A DNA stretch of 54,282 bases from Nitrososphaerota archaeon. Lineage in GTDB: Archaea; Thermoproteota; Nitrososphaeria; Nitrososphaerales; Gagatemarchaeaceae. Each line of letters opens with the position of its first letter. Position 1 is the first letter of the stretch. The notes below the pieces were generated by a model. That model worked only from the letters and a program-made list of their open reading frames with translations. It was not told where the DNA came from and did not search any database. This document shows positions 1-6,539 of the stretch, in pieces. The stretch spans positions 124,954 to 179,235 of the forward strand of contig JAFLZV010000001.1 of assembly GCA_029785375.1 (NCBI GenBank), read 5' to 3'. A program made the translations under genes and the position numbers.

Positions 1-350
1 GTGACCCTGGCCCGGCCGCTGACGGGGGAGCCTTCGAAGGAGTAGTCGTTGACGAACATCCCGCCATAGGTCAGATAAAAGGTGGCGACCGCCGCGTCCC
101 CGAACAGGTCGATTCTCAAGTCGTCTATGGAGTACCTGTAATCAGATATGTTGGCGAAGGCGGCCTGCTCGTAAACGAAGGCCTCGTCAGAGTTCTGCCG
201 GGCATAAGGCGGGTTTTCGTCGAATTTCGAGAACGCCTCTCTCGACGAGTGGAAGTCAGCCAGGGAGGTCAGGTCCTTGTTCTTGCCTGCCTCGAAGAAA
301 GCCCGGATGACTGACTCGACGTCCTTTCTGTCCTTTTCAGAGGCGGACAT
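1..350 (-). CDS. NTF2-like (SnoaL/DUF4440-type) protein, 3' end cut by window edge
   Basis: Reading the minus strand from an ATG at 348-350 gives an open frame of about 116 codons that runs off the left edge without a stop. It begins MSASEKDRKDVESVIRAFFE and continues with alternating helical and beta-rich segments such as AAVATFYLTYGGM. That layout (an N-terminal helix, then a curved sheet ending in a short beta hairpin) is typical of the NTF2/SnoaL superfamily, small cone-shaped proteins that include ketosteroid-isomerase-like enzymes and ligand-binding domains. No catalytic residues can be assigned, so substrate and role are unknown. A TATA-like TTTATA on the minus strand at 381-386 lies about 31-36 nt upstream of the ATG, which fits a near-leaderless transcript. 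Family assignment is by pattern only. Confidence 0.6.
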   Translation of the reverse strand, partial: MSASEKDRKDVESVIRAFFEAGKNKDLTSLADFHSSREAFSKFDENPPYARQNSDEAFVYEQAAFANISDYRYSIDDLRIDLFGDAAVATFYLTYGGMFVNDYSFEGSPVSGRARV

Positions 351-478
351 CTGCACAAGCTTCGGCCAATCAATCTAGGGTATAAACAACATTCCTGAGA
401 TTACTTTCGGAAACGAGTCAGGCATAGGCGGCAGTCATAGGTTTCAGGTTATCTAGCCGGCTTCCGCTGCATTATATT

Positions 479-832
479 GTGAGACATCAGTTCACTGCAG
501 AGGAAAGAAGCAGAGGAGGGCGTAATGCTCCGATCCTTCACCCGGAACTGAGGTCGATTCGGGCAAAGGAACTCAAGGGCCTTCCTCATGACTCGGAAAC
601 TCAGAGGAGGAGAAGACTCCAGCAGATTGCCAATGAAGAGAATGTTGCCAATGAGCTAAGGAGGATGGGTTGGACGGTATTCTCGCCGTTGGTTGTATGT
701 GACAGAATAGGCGTGAAAGACAATACAGTATACTTTCTTGAATTCAAGAAACCGGGTCAGAAATTGAGACCTCGGCAAGCACTGATTCATGACCTTGTCC
801 CTGAGAGGTATCGCGTAATATTCCACGAATGA
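479..832 (+). CDS. Small protein with a restriction-endonuclease-like (VRR-NUC/resolvase-type) core
   Basis: A 117-residue ORF with a GTG start. The first 60 residues are basic and charged. The second half reads RRMGWTVFSPLVVCDRIGV and then YFLEFKKPGQKLRPRQ. A D residue followed after a beta strand by E-x-K, then a helix with an RxRQ motif, is the pattern of PD-(D/E)XK nucleases such as VRR-NUC or Holliday-junction-resolvase-like proteins. A function in cutting or repairing DNA is an inference. It sits just upstream of tRNA-Asn and the recombinase gene, where phage- or plasmid-derived nucleases are common. A TATA-like TTATCTA at 449-455 is 24-30 nt before the GTG. It could also be a non-catalytic relative. 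Confidence 0.55.
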   Translation: MRHQFTAEERSRGGRNAPILHPELRSIRAKELKGLPHDSETQRRRRLQQIANEENVANELRRMGWTVFSPLVVCDRIGVKDNTVYFLEFKKPGQKLRPRQALIHDLVPERYRVIFHE

Positions 833-964
833 CCGAAAAGTTCCTCAGAATACTCATTTCTATTCTCAGGAGCCGTGGACCTTGGTCTCGTCAAACACCG
901 CCTTCACACTAAGAATGTTTTTGAGCGCATCTCGGAACGGACCGGGTGCGGCGACGTAGCTCAG

Positions 965-983
965 AAGTCCAGAGACTGGGCAG
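965..983 (+). other. tRNA-Asn intron 1, in the D loop
   Basis: Removing these 19 nt restores a D arm of GCTC-AGCGTGGTA-GAGC. The insert folds into a six-pair hairpin with a 3-nt loop. Because AG flanks both sides, the splice position may be shifted by up to 2 nt without changing the mature RNA. D-loop introns are a non-canonical position, spliced by the archaeal tRNA endonuclease at relaxed bulge-helix-bulge structures. Confidence 0.75.
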
Positions 984-1006
984 CGTGGTAGAGCAATTGG
1001 CTGTTA

Positions 1007-1021
1007 GCTCGCCAGGCAGAG
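1007..1021 (+). other. tRNA-Asn intron 2, canonical position 37/38
   Basis: These 15 nt lie directly after the nucleotide 3' of the GTT anticodon. Their removal yields a 7-nt anticodon loop closed by the ATTGG/CCAAT stem. This is the standard archaeal tRNA intron position. Confidence 0.8.
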
Positions 1022-1081
1022 ACCAATTGGCCGTCGGTTCGAGTCCGACCGTCGCCGCTCGCTTTACCGTGTTAAACCAGT

Positions 1082-1098
1082 ACCCGAATTATTCGGGT
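1082..1098 (+). promoter_or_regulatory. Perfect inverted repeat just before the recombinase start
   Basis: ACCCGAA (1082-1088), a TTA spacer, then TTCGGGT (1092-1098). It ends 7 nt before the preferred GTG start of the recombinase and overlaps the alternative GTG at 1097. It may be an operator for the recombinase, a small RNA hairpin in its leader, or part of the attachment region next to the tRNA 3' end. Confidence 0.5.
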
Positions 1099-1105
1099 GA
1101 GAACC

Positions 1106-2422
1106 GTGCCTGACCCCAAAGAGGATGAAGTAATCCTTCCCTGGGAGGCTGTGAAGTCCCCCCACACCAAGGAGGACTACAAGCGGGACGCCAGGTGGTT
1201 CCTGGAGTTCGCCGGGTTCGCGGACCCGAAGAAGATACACCACAAACCCGGGCCCGACTTCGCCGTCAAGATCACCTCGAAGGAGGTGGAGGAGGGGATG
1301 GTTAGGTTGGTGGAGGCATTCAGGAAGGACCCGGCCCAGGCGAAGAGGCTGGTGATACGCTTCATCCGGGAGTACAACCCCCTCATCCTGGCGAAGAAGA
1401 TTGGGACCACGGAGACGAGGCACAGGCTGAGGCCCATAATACTCGCCTGCGAGATGAACGAGATTCTCCTCCCGTGGAAGAAGCTCATGAGGCTTATCGA
1501 GAGCGGGAGAACCACCAAGGACGACAGGGAGTACCGCCTGGAGGAGATACGGCTGATGCTCCCGAGGGCGTGGATACAGCTGCAGGTGGCCATCCTCTTC
1601 ATGTGTTCCGCAGGGGTACGGGTGGGGGCCTTCGCCTTCCTGGACGTGGAGGACGTGCGGCCGGTGTACAGGAAGGCGGGGGAGGTAGTGGTCCCGGAGC
1701 CCGGAGAGCTGAAGCTGGGGGTGAACGGGTTGCATGTTCTCCCGGCGGGGGCGGAGCTCCTGTGCGGAGCGATGACGGTCTACTCTGAGGAGGGAGGGGA
1801 CGAATACGACACCTTGATCATGAAGGAGGCGTACCAAAAGCGGGCCGAATACCTCGAGGTCAGGGCCAGGGAGGGGCAGAAGATCACGGCGGACTCTCCC
1901 GCGGTGGTCACTAGGAGGGCTTGGGAAGATGAGTGGCTGAGGTGGAAGACCAGGGGGATAGCGAATGCCATCAGTGACCTCCTGTGGAGTAGCGGACTGA
2001 GAACTGAGAAGAAGAGACGACATGAGGTGCATATGGCTCACGGGTTCAGGAAGTTTTACGACAACGTCGCCAAGGACTACATCGCCGAGGAGTATGTCGA
2101 GAAGCTGATAGGCCACTACACGGGGACCAAGGAGCACTACGACAGGCACCTCCCGAAGCCGGCGGTGGAGCAGTACCTGAGGGCGATGCCCTTCCTCTCA
2201 ATAGGGGAGGCGTACAGGAACGAAGCGGCCCTCACCCAGAGACTAGAAGAGGTGGAAGCAGCAAATGAAGGGGACCTCAAGGACATGAAGCTGGAGCTCC
2301 TCACCCTCAAAGACGAGAAAAAGGGGCTCGAGGAGAGGCTTGAGAAGCACGACAGGCTGCTGGAGGTGCTCCTGAAGCACCCTGGGGTTGCTGAGCTGCT
2401 GAAGGAGCACTCAGCGCCTTAA
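1106..2422 (+). CDS. Tyrosine recombinase/integrase, archaeal type, intact
   Basis: This 438-residue site-specific recombinase would integrate or excise a mobile element by strand exchange through a 3'-phosphotyrosine. An N-terminal core-binding region (about 1-150) carries RDARWFLEFAGF. The catalytic domain (about 150-370) shows Arg in SAGVRVGAF, the HxxR pair in AHGFRKFYD, and the nucleophile Tyr in GTKEHYDRHLP, so the R...HxxR...Y set is present. The last 70 residues form a heptad-rich coiled coil. The start at GTG 1106 is preferred because the decayed copy at 5605 begins with the same GTG-CC and aligned residues; GTG 1097 is the alternative and lies inside an inverted repeat. The gene directly follows tRNA-Asn on the same strand, a usual place for archaeal integrative elements. 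Confidence 0.88.
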   Translation: MPDPKEDEVILPWEAVKSPHTKEDYKRDARWFLEFAGFADPKKIHHKPGPDFAVKITSKEVEEGMVRLVEAFRKDPAQAKRLVIRFIREYNPLILAKKIGTTETRHRLRPIILACEMNEILLPWKKLMRLIESGRTTKDDREYRLEEIRLMLPRAWIQLQVAILFMCSAGVRVGAFAFLDVEDVRPVYRKAGEVVVPEPGELKLGVNGLHVLPAGAELLCGAMTVYSEEGGDEYDTLIMKEAYQKRAEYLEVRAREGQKITADSPAVVTRRAWEDEWLRWKTRGIANAISDLLWSSGLRTEKKRRHEVHMAHGFRKFYDNVAKDYIAEEYVEKLIGHYTGTKEHYDRHLPKPAVEQYLRAMPFLSIGEAYRNEAALTQRLEEVEAANEGDLKDMKLELLTLKDEKKGLEERLEKHDRLLEVLLKHPGVAELLKEHSAP

Positions 2423-2445
2423 ATCCGGACGCCGTCCGTGACAGC

Positions 2446-2601
2446 ATGTATGCCGGGCTCAGATGCAGGGTGACCCTGAGGGAGTTCTACCCCGTAGAAG
2501 AGGGGACAACAATCAGGTGTTCGGAGTGTAGTGAAGTCATCTGCGAAGTGATGGAAAAGGCGGCCTGGGTCCGGAGCGGAAAGAGCCTGGTCGCGCGCTA
2601 G
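2446..2601 (+). CDS. Small zinc-ribbon-like ORF (51 aa), hypothetical
   Basis: An ATG-started frame of 51 codons follows the recombinase by 23 nt. It contains CSECSEVIC, a CxxC pair with another Cys three residues on, plus an upstream Cys, so it could bind zinc. Its stop codon lies at the base of a strong hairpin (2600-2630). There is no recognisable family; it could be a small element-encoded protein or a chance ORF. Confidence 0.35.
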   Translation: MYAGLRCRVTLREFYPVEEGTTIRCSECSEVICEVMEKAAWVRSGKSLVAR

Positions 2602-2630
2602 GGGCAGGCTGGTGGTTGGTTCCTGCCCCT
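2600..2630 (+). terminator. Hairpin with 9-bp stem at the end of the recombinase region
   Basis: AGGGGCAGG (2600-2608) pairs with CCTGCCCCT (2622-2630) around a 13-nt loop. It begins within the TAG stop of the 51-codon ORF. There is no T-run after it, so a transcription terminator is only one reading; a recombination-related structure is another. Confidence 0.45.
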
Positions 2631-2709
2631 TGGTGGGAGTGTTCGGCAGCCATACTCGCGGACAGTTTTGGCACAGATTCGATTCGATACCAAGCTGTGG
2701 AATGCTGGC

Positions 2710-2754
2710 ACAGGATATTACCCGACAGGATATTACCCGACAGTTTATTACCAG
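2710..2754 (+). repeat. Three tandem copies of a 15-nt repeat
   Basis: Units at 2710-2724 and 2725-2739 are identical (ACAGGATATTACCCG); the third at 2740-2754 is a variant (ACAGTTTATTACCAG). The array ends 25 nt before the TTG start of the truncated transporter gene. It contains AT-rich steps every 15 nt. It is too short to be CRISPR; a protein-binding iteron or an element end is possible. Confidence 0.7.
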
Positions 2755-2779
2755 CCTCATCCTCTAATCGGGGAAGGAT

Positions 2780-3910
2780 TTGACCCAAAACGAGCCGTCA
2801 AAGTTCGAAATGGCCGTGAAGACTCGGGATAGGGGCTATTTCGTCTATGGGAGCCCTAGAGGGCTCGTCCTTGGGCCCAAGAATTCGAGCAAAGATGACC
2901 ACATCACAATAGGCGTGATGGGAAGCGTGCTGTTGGTGGTCTTCAGGTTCTTTCACGGCTTCGGGTTCGGCGGAGAGTGGGGAGGCGCATCCACGTGGAT
3001 CACGGAGCAGGCGAGCAGGTCCAAGTGGAGGGCGTTCTGGGGGAACTGGGTCGGCCAGGGGACGATAATCGGAGCCGTCTTCGCCGCCGGGGTCTTTGTC
3101 TCGTTCCTCGGGCTGATGGGCAAGGCTCGGTTCCTGGCAGAAGGCTGGCGCACCGCCTTCCTGCTCGGCGCGGTCGCGCTTGCGGGAGCGGCCGTGATGA
3201 GATACCGCTTCTCCGAGACCGAGATATTCGAGAGCCTGGTACAGCGGAAGGAGACCCTCAGGATGCCCGCGGTCATGGTCATGAGAGACCAGTGGAGGCT
3301 GGTGCTGCTGCTCTCGGTCGCCACCATGTCCACCCCGGCCGCGTTCTTCGTTCTGACCACGTTCGCGACCGGCTACCTCGCGCTCCTCAGGGTGAGCTCC
3401 GCGCCGCTGATCATGGGGCTGATAGTGGCGGGCGTGGTCTCCATATTCGAGGTGGTGGGGTTCATGGTGGTGGCGGACAGGAAGGGCAGGAAGATGGTGA
3501 TGGCCGCCGGCTCCCTGGCCCCGGGCGTCCTGGCCTTTCCTTTCTTCATGCTGCTCAACACGAGCGTCCCTTCTCTCATCGCCACGGCGGTGATACTCAT
3601 GCTCCTCTCCACCACTGTCAACACCGCTCTGGCCACGACGTGGTTCGCCGAGCAGTTCCCTCCGATCTACAGGTTCTCAGGCGTCGGGCTGAGCCACACC
3701 ATCGGCATATTCCTCGGGGGCGGGCTGGCTCCTCTCTTCGCGGCTTCCCTGGTGGCCGCGGCAGGAGGCGCCCTGCAGGGGTGGCCCTACGTCTCCCTGA
3801 TGATCGTCGTGTACTGCGCGCTGTCCTTCGTTGCGGTGCTCTTCTGCAGAGAGACCAAGGGCGTCAGCATGGAGCACCCCTGGACGAGGAGGAGCGGAGC
3901 CGATGGCTGA
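2780..3910 (+). CDS. MFS transporter, metabolite:H+ symporter (MHS) type, 5'-truncated
   Basis: Membrane transporter of the major facilitator superfamily. From residue about 47 it matches the sugar/metabolite:proton symporter branch, including FRFFHGFGFGGEWGGAS at the TM4 signature, the central loop, and ADRKGRKMVM between TM8 and TM9 (the second copy of the DRxGRR motif). The family normally has about 430-450 residues and 12 helices; this one has 376, and TM1-TM3 with the first DRxGRR loop are missing. Residues 1-46 are hydrophilic and do not look like a transporter, so they seem to come from non-homologous DNA at a junction. It overlaps the UbiA gene by 8 nt (ATGGCTGA), so the two were probably co-transcribed. 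Transport activity is doubtful. Confidence 0.75.
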   Translation: MTQNEPSKFEMAVKTRDRGYFVYGSPRGLVLGPKNSSKDDHITIGVMGSVLLVVFRFFHGFGFGGEWGGASTWITEQASRSKWRAFWGNWVGQGTIIGAVFAAGVFVSFLGLMGKARFLAEGWRTAFLLGAVALAGAAVMRYRFSETEIFESLVQRKETLRMPAVMVMRDQWRLVLLLSVATMSTPAAFFVLTTFATGYLALLRVSSAPLIMGLIVAGVVSIFEVVGFMVVADRKGRKMVMAAGSLAPGVLAFPFFMLLNTSVPSLIATAVILMLLSTTVNTALATTWFAEQFPPIYRFSGVGLSHTIGIFLGGGLAPLFAASLVAAAGGALQGWPYVSLMIVVYCALSFVAVLFCRETKGVSMEHPWTRRSGADG

Positions 3911-4829
3911 CCGCGCCGAGAGGAAGTCTGCGGAGCTGGAGGCCGGCTCCCGCTTCGAAAACGCGTCCACGACCAGGAAGATGTTCCTGGTCACCGGCCC
4001 CTGGAGCTTCCTGATGAGCGCCGTGGCCATCACGGCGGGCACGTTCATCTCGGACTGGCACCAGGTCTCTCCGCTGCTCTACGTCCTCGCCCTGTTGATG
4101 GTGGTCCCCATACACGCCAGCGCAAACCTGTTGAACGACTGCTACGACGTGATGACGGGCGCCGACCGCCCGGGGACACAAGCCCTGAAGCCCCACCCGG
4201 TCCTGAGCGGATTCCTCTCGCTGAGGGCGACCGTGGTCTACGCGGCTGCCATGATGGCGGTTGGGCTGGGCTCCGGAGTGGCCCTCACAGCCATGGAAAG
4301 GCCGTTTTCCCTGGTGATAGTCGCCGCGGCTGTAGTCCTGATGCTCTCATACAACGCGCCGCCCCTGAGGCTGAAGGACAAGGGGATGGGCGAGCTCCTG
4401 GTCTTCGTCGTGTGGGGCCCGCTCATGTTCCTGGGAGCCCACTACCTGCAGACGGGTTCTCTGGCGCTCGAAGCGGTCGTCTATTCCGTGCCGCTGGGCA
4501 TGCTGGTGGCGTCGGTGCTGCTGGTAGACGACGCGCGTGACGTGGACGAGGACAGGTCCATAGGGAGGACGACGGTGGCGACGCTCCTCGGACAGAGGCG
4601 CGCCCTAGAGGCCTACGACTGGGTGGTCGCCCTCTCATACGTGCTGACGGTCGCCCTGAGCGTCCTGCTGGACCGCCCGTGGCTGCTCATCGTGCTCCTG
4701 AGCGCGCCCCTGGCGCTCCGCCTGACGAAGGCCTTCGCGGCAAGGCTCCCCCTGGTGGCCCCCGACAGGAAGGCGGCTCAGCTGATGGCAGCCTTCGGCC
4801 TGCTCTACGCGGTGGCGCTGGCGGCATGA
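3903..4829 (+). CDS. UbiA-family prenyltransferase (MenA-like)
   Basis: Integral membrane enzyme that transfers a polyprenyl chain from its diphosphate to an aromatic or other acceptor. The 308-residue product has about eight to nine hydrophobic helices. The first Asp-rich motif is NLLNDCYDVMTGAD (about residues 79-92); the second is DDARDVDEDRSIGRTT (about 211-226). These bind Mg2+ and the prenyl diphosphate. The motif spacing and GRTT ending resemble 1,4-dihydroxy-2-naphthoate prenyltransferase (menaquinone synthesis), but other UbiA members make tocopherol- or lipid-type products, so the acceptor is open. The ATG at 3903 overlaps the transporter stop; longer upstream starts would run inside that gene. 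Confidence 0.85.
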   Translation: MADRAERKSAELEAGSRFENASTTRKMFLVTGPWSFLMSAVAITAGTFISDWHQVSPLLYVLALLMVVPIHASANLLNDCYDVMTGADRPGTQALKPHPVLSGFLSLRATVVYAAAMMAVGLGSGVALTAMERPFSLVIVAAAVVLMLSYNAPPLRLKDKGMGELLVFVVWGPLMFLGAHYLQTGSLALEAVVYSVPLGMLVASVLLVDDARDVDEDRSIGRTTVATLLGQRRALEAYDWVVALSYVLTVALSVLLDRPWLLIVLLSAPLALRLTKAFAARLPLVAPDRKAAQLMAAFGLLYAVALAA

Positions 4830-4953
4830 GCCCCAGTCGCGCCCGGACCGCCCAGACCTAACCCCTAAGGGGCGACGGGATTTCGGGGGGCGGGTCCGCG
4901 GCGCCGGCGCAGGCTTAAGAGGACGAGCCGGAATAGCGAGAACCCGAAGGCGC

Positions 4954-5565
4954 TTGCTGGTCGAGTCAAAGGAAGAAAACGGGGCCTACTGGATCATACT
5001 GAACAGAGAAGAGAAGGCGAACGCGATAAACATCGGGATGTGGCGGGACATCCTGAAGAAGCTGAACGAGGGCATCGCGTCAGGGAGCAGCCTTATCGCG
5101 ATTACAGGGACGGGGAAGTACTTCTCCGCGGGCGAGGACCTCGGCGACCTCAGCAAGGCGGCGACCTTCACCGACGCGCTGAACCTCTTCCTTGACACCA
5201 TGAGGCCGGTCTTCGACAGGATATTCAGGTCGCCCAAACCCGTGGTGGCGGCCATCAACGGGATTGCGGTGGGGGCCGGGGCCGAGCTGATATTCGCCTG
5301 CGACATGGCGTTCGCGATTCCCGAGGCGACGTTCGCGCTCGCTCAGGGAAGGCAGGGGATAGGCTCGGCGCTCGCCCTGACCATAGGGATGCTGAGGATC
5401 GGGAGGAAGCAGCTCGCGCACCTGGCCATGACGGGGAAGAGGTTCGGAGCAAAGGAGGCCCAGGAGATGGGACTGATCAACGGGATAGCCGCGAGCGACC
5501 TGAAGGTGGAGATAGAGAGACTCGCCCAGGAAGTGGGCCGGACGCCGCTTCCTATACCGAGCTGA
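4954..5565 (+). CDS. Enoyl-CoA hydratase/isomerase (crotonase) family, 3'-truncated
   Basis: Crotonase-fold protein of 203 residues; the family is usually 250-265. It shows the first oxyanion-hole segment SAGEDLGDLSKA, then NGIAVGAGAELIFACDMAFA with the Glu equivalent to rat hydratase E144. The second catalytic Glu (E164, normally in a GQPE segment) is not seen; the aligned stretch is ALAQGRQGIG. It could therefore be an isomerase or another crotonase reaction rather than a hydratase. The C-terminal helices that form the trimer contact are missing: the frame ends in TPLPIPS about 40 nt before the decayed recombinase. The TTG start is the first that gives the full beta-alpha core. Activity is uncertain. 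Confidence 0.75.
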   Translation: MLVESKEENGAYWIILNREEKANAINIGMWRDILKKLNEGIASGSSLIAITGTGKYFSAGEDLGDLSKAATFTDALNLFLDTMRPVFDRIFRSPKPVVAAINGIAVGAGAELIFACDMAFAIPEATFALAQGRQGIGSALALTIGMLRIGRKQLAHLAMTGKRFGAKEAQEMGLINGIAASDLKVEIERLAQEVGRTPLPIPS

Positions 5566-5604
5566 ATAACACCCCAGACCTACCCTGCGTTGAGCGTCTT
5601 CTAC

Positions 5605-5868
5605 GTGCCGGAAAAGGAACAGATCATAATCCCCTGAGACATTCGCCTAGCGGAAGCCACGAAGACTGACCATGAGCGCGACGCCCGCTGGTTCCTTGAG
5701 TTTGGCCACTTTAAGCCCCGAGAGGATCCACCATCGCCCGGGTCCTGACTTCGCTGCGAAGTAGACCAAAGACGAGGGCAGGCCGGGAATGACCAAGTTG
5801 ATTCTGGCGTTCAAGAAGGACCAGCACCTCGCAAGGAACATGGTCCAGTCCTTCATCCTTCGCAAAGT
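5605..5868 (+). pseudogene. Decayed N-terminal fragment of a second tyrosine recombinase
   Basis: The DNA reads VPEKEQIIIP, then a TGA at 5635-5637 where the intact copy has Trp, then RDARWFLEF. A frame change near 5720 leads to RIHHRPGPDFAAK, then a TAG at 5762-5764, then GMTKLILAF and further similar residues. Each piece aligns in order with residues about 1-80 of the intact recombinase at 1106 (VPDPKEDEVILP, RDARWFLEF, KIHHKPGPDFAVK, GMVRLVEAF). Two stops and a frameshift make it non-functional. The catalytic domain is absent. It lies in the same orientation as the intact copy and immediately follows the truncated crotonase gene. Confidence 0.8.
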
Positions 5869-6123
5869 CTCAGGCTACTGTCCATACATCATAGTCACTA
5901 ATTACATCGGGAAGAACCCGCAGAGTCGTCGCTCGCTGTATGACCCTCACTCTATCGGAGTCTTCGAAGGTGGCGTTCCGAGGCTGTATGATTCCACCCC
6001 ATTTGAGCGGGAGATAGTCGAGAAGGTTCTGTGGGCAGACAGCCATCCCGAACAGTGCGGTCGCGCACGTGCCACAAGGGGGACCAATGGCGCAGAGCTG
6101 CGGCAGAAAGGGCGGCCCGCAAG

Positions 6124-6510
6124 GTGATGAAGCCCAAGAGCCGCAGAGCGGAGGCCTCGTTCCAGTTCAGGTACCGGGATGATCCCATCGACATTCGGGC
6201 CCTTGCTGAGCAGCTCGGGGTCGAGAACGGGCTCCTAGCAGAAGCGGCTTCGAGAAAGGGCTATGTCGTGGCAGGGCTGCATGCCGCGCCGTTCAGGACG
6301 AAACGGCGGATTGGACTGAAGAGTGACATTCGGAGCGCGGTCAGGAGTGCAGAGGGGAGGGTCTTACCGGTCGCCGAACTCTCTGGCCGCATGGCGTATT
6401 TCGGCCGGCTATGGGAACAGTATCCGATCGACTTGGCTACGCACATCATTGTCAAGTTAGGGTTCGACGTCACGACGACTGAATCTGGTTCATTCGTGAG
6501 CCTGAGCTAA
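6124..6510 (+). CDS. Hypothetical protein (about 128 aa)
   Basis: I do not recognise this protein. A GTG-ATG pair (6124-6129) is the most sensible start; the same frame extends upstream, but that part overlaps an unrelated, unsupported frame. The product begins MKPKSRRAEASFQFRYRDDP and is basic at the N-terminus. It then has a helical stretch (IRALAEQLGVENGLLAEAA) and a C-terminal alpha/beta-looking part ending LATHIIVKLGF and a short tail. There is no transmembrane segment and no metal motif. It lies among decayed mobile-element genes and may itself be a remnant. Confidence 0.45.
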   Translation: MMKPKSRRAEASFQFRYRDDPIDIRALAEQLGVENGLLAEAASRKGYVVAGLHAAPFRTKRRIGLKSDIRSAVRSAEGRVLPVAELSGRMAYFGRLWEQYPIDLATHIIVKLGFDVTTTESGSFVSLS

Positions 6511-6539
6511 GCTCACATCGACAGTGTCGCCTTACAGGC

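Larger units (their letters stand above)
950..1057 (+). tRNA. tRNA-Asn(GTT) with two introns
   Basis: The acceptor stem is GGCGACG (950-956) paired with CGTCGCC (1050-1056), with discriminator G at 1057 and no encoded CCA. The T arm is GTCGG-TTCGAGT-CCGAC and the anticodon stem ATTGG/CCAAT. Two insertions must be removed to get a normal 74-nt cloverleaf. One is a 19-nt insert in the D loop (965-983, or equivalently 963-981), which itself can fold as GTCCAG-AGA-CTGGGC. The other is a 15-nt insert after position 37 of the anticodon loop (1007-1021). After removal the anticodon loop is CTGTTAA with anticodon GTT (Asn). The recombinase gene starts about 50 nt downstream, so the tRNA is the likely chromosomal target of that element, although no second copy of its 3' end is seen in the window. 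Confidence 0.9.

Noticed and set aside
950-1057. tRNA 3' end duplicated as attR inside the window
   Set aside because: I looked for a second copy of the GTTCGAGTCC-containing 3' half and found none, so element boundaries cannot be drawn.
1064-2149. 361-codon minus-strand ORF opposite the integrase
   Set aside because: Pro/Leu/Arg-rich antisense shadow of the intact recombinase; the plus strand has complete catalytic motifs.
2710-2754. CRISPR array
   Set aside because: Three adjacent 15-nt units with no spacers and no cas genes nearby; it is a plain tandem repeat.
3831-3902. Upstream extension of the UbiA gene
   Set aside because: The extra residues are in an alternative frame of the transporter gene; the ATG overlapping its stop is the better start.
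5789-6127. 112-codon ORF as a separate gene
   Set aside because: Its first 25 residues are the displaced end of the integrase remnant; the rest has no recognised content and overlaps the next ORF.
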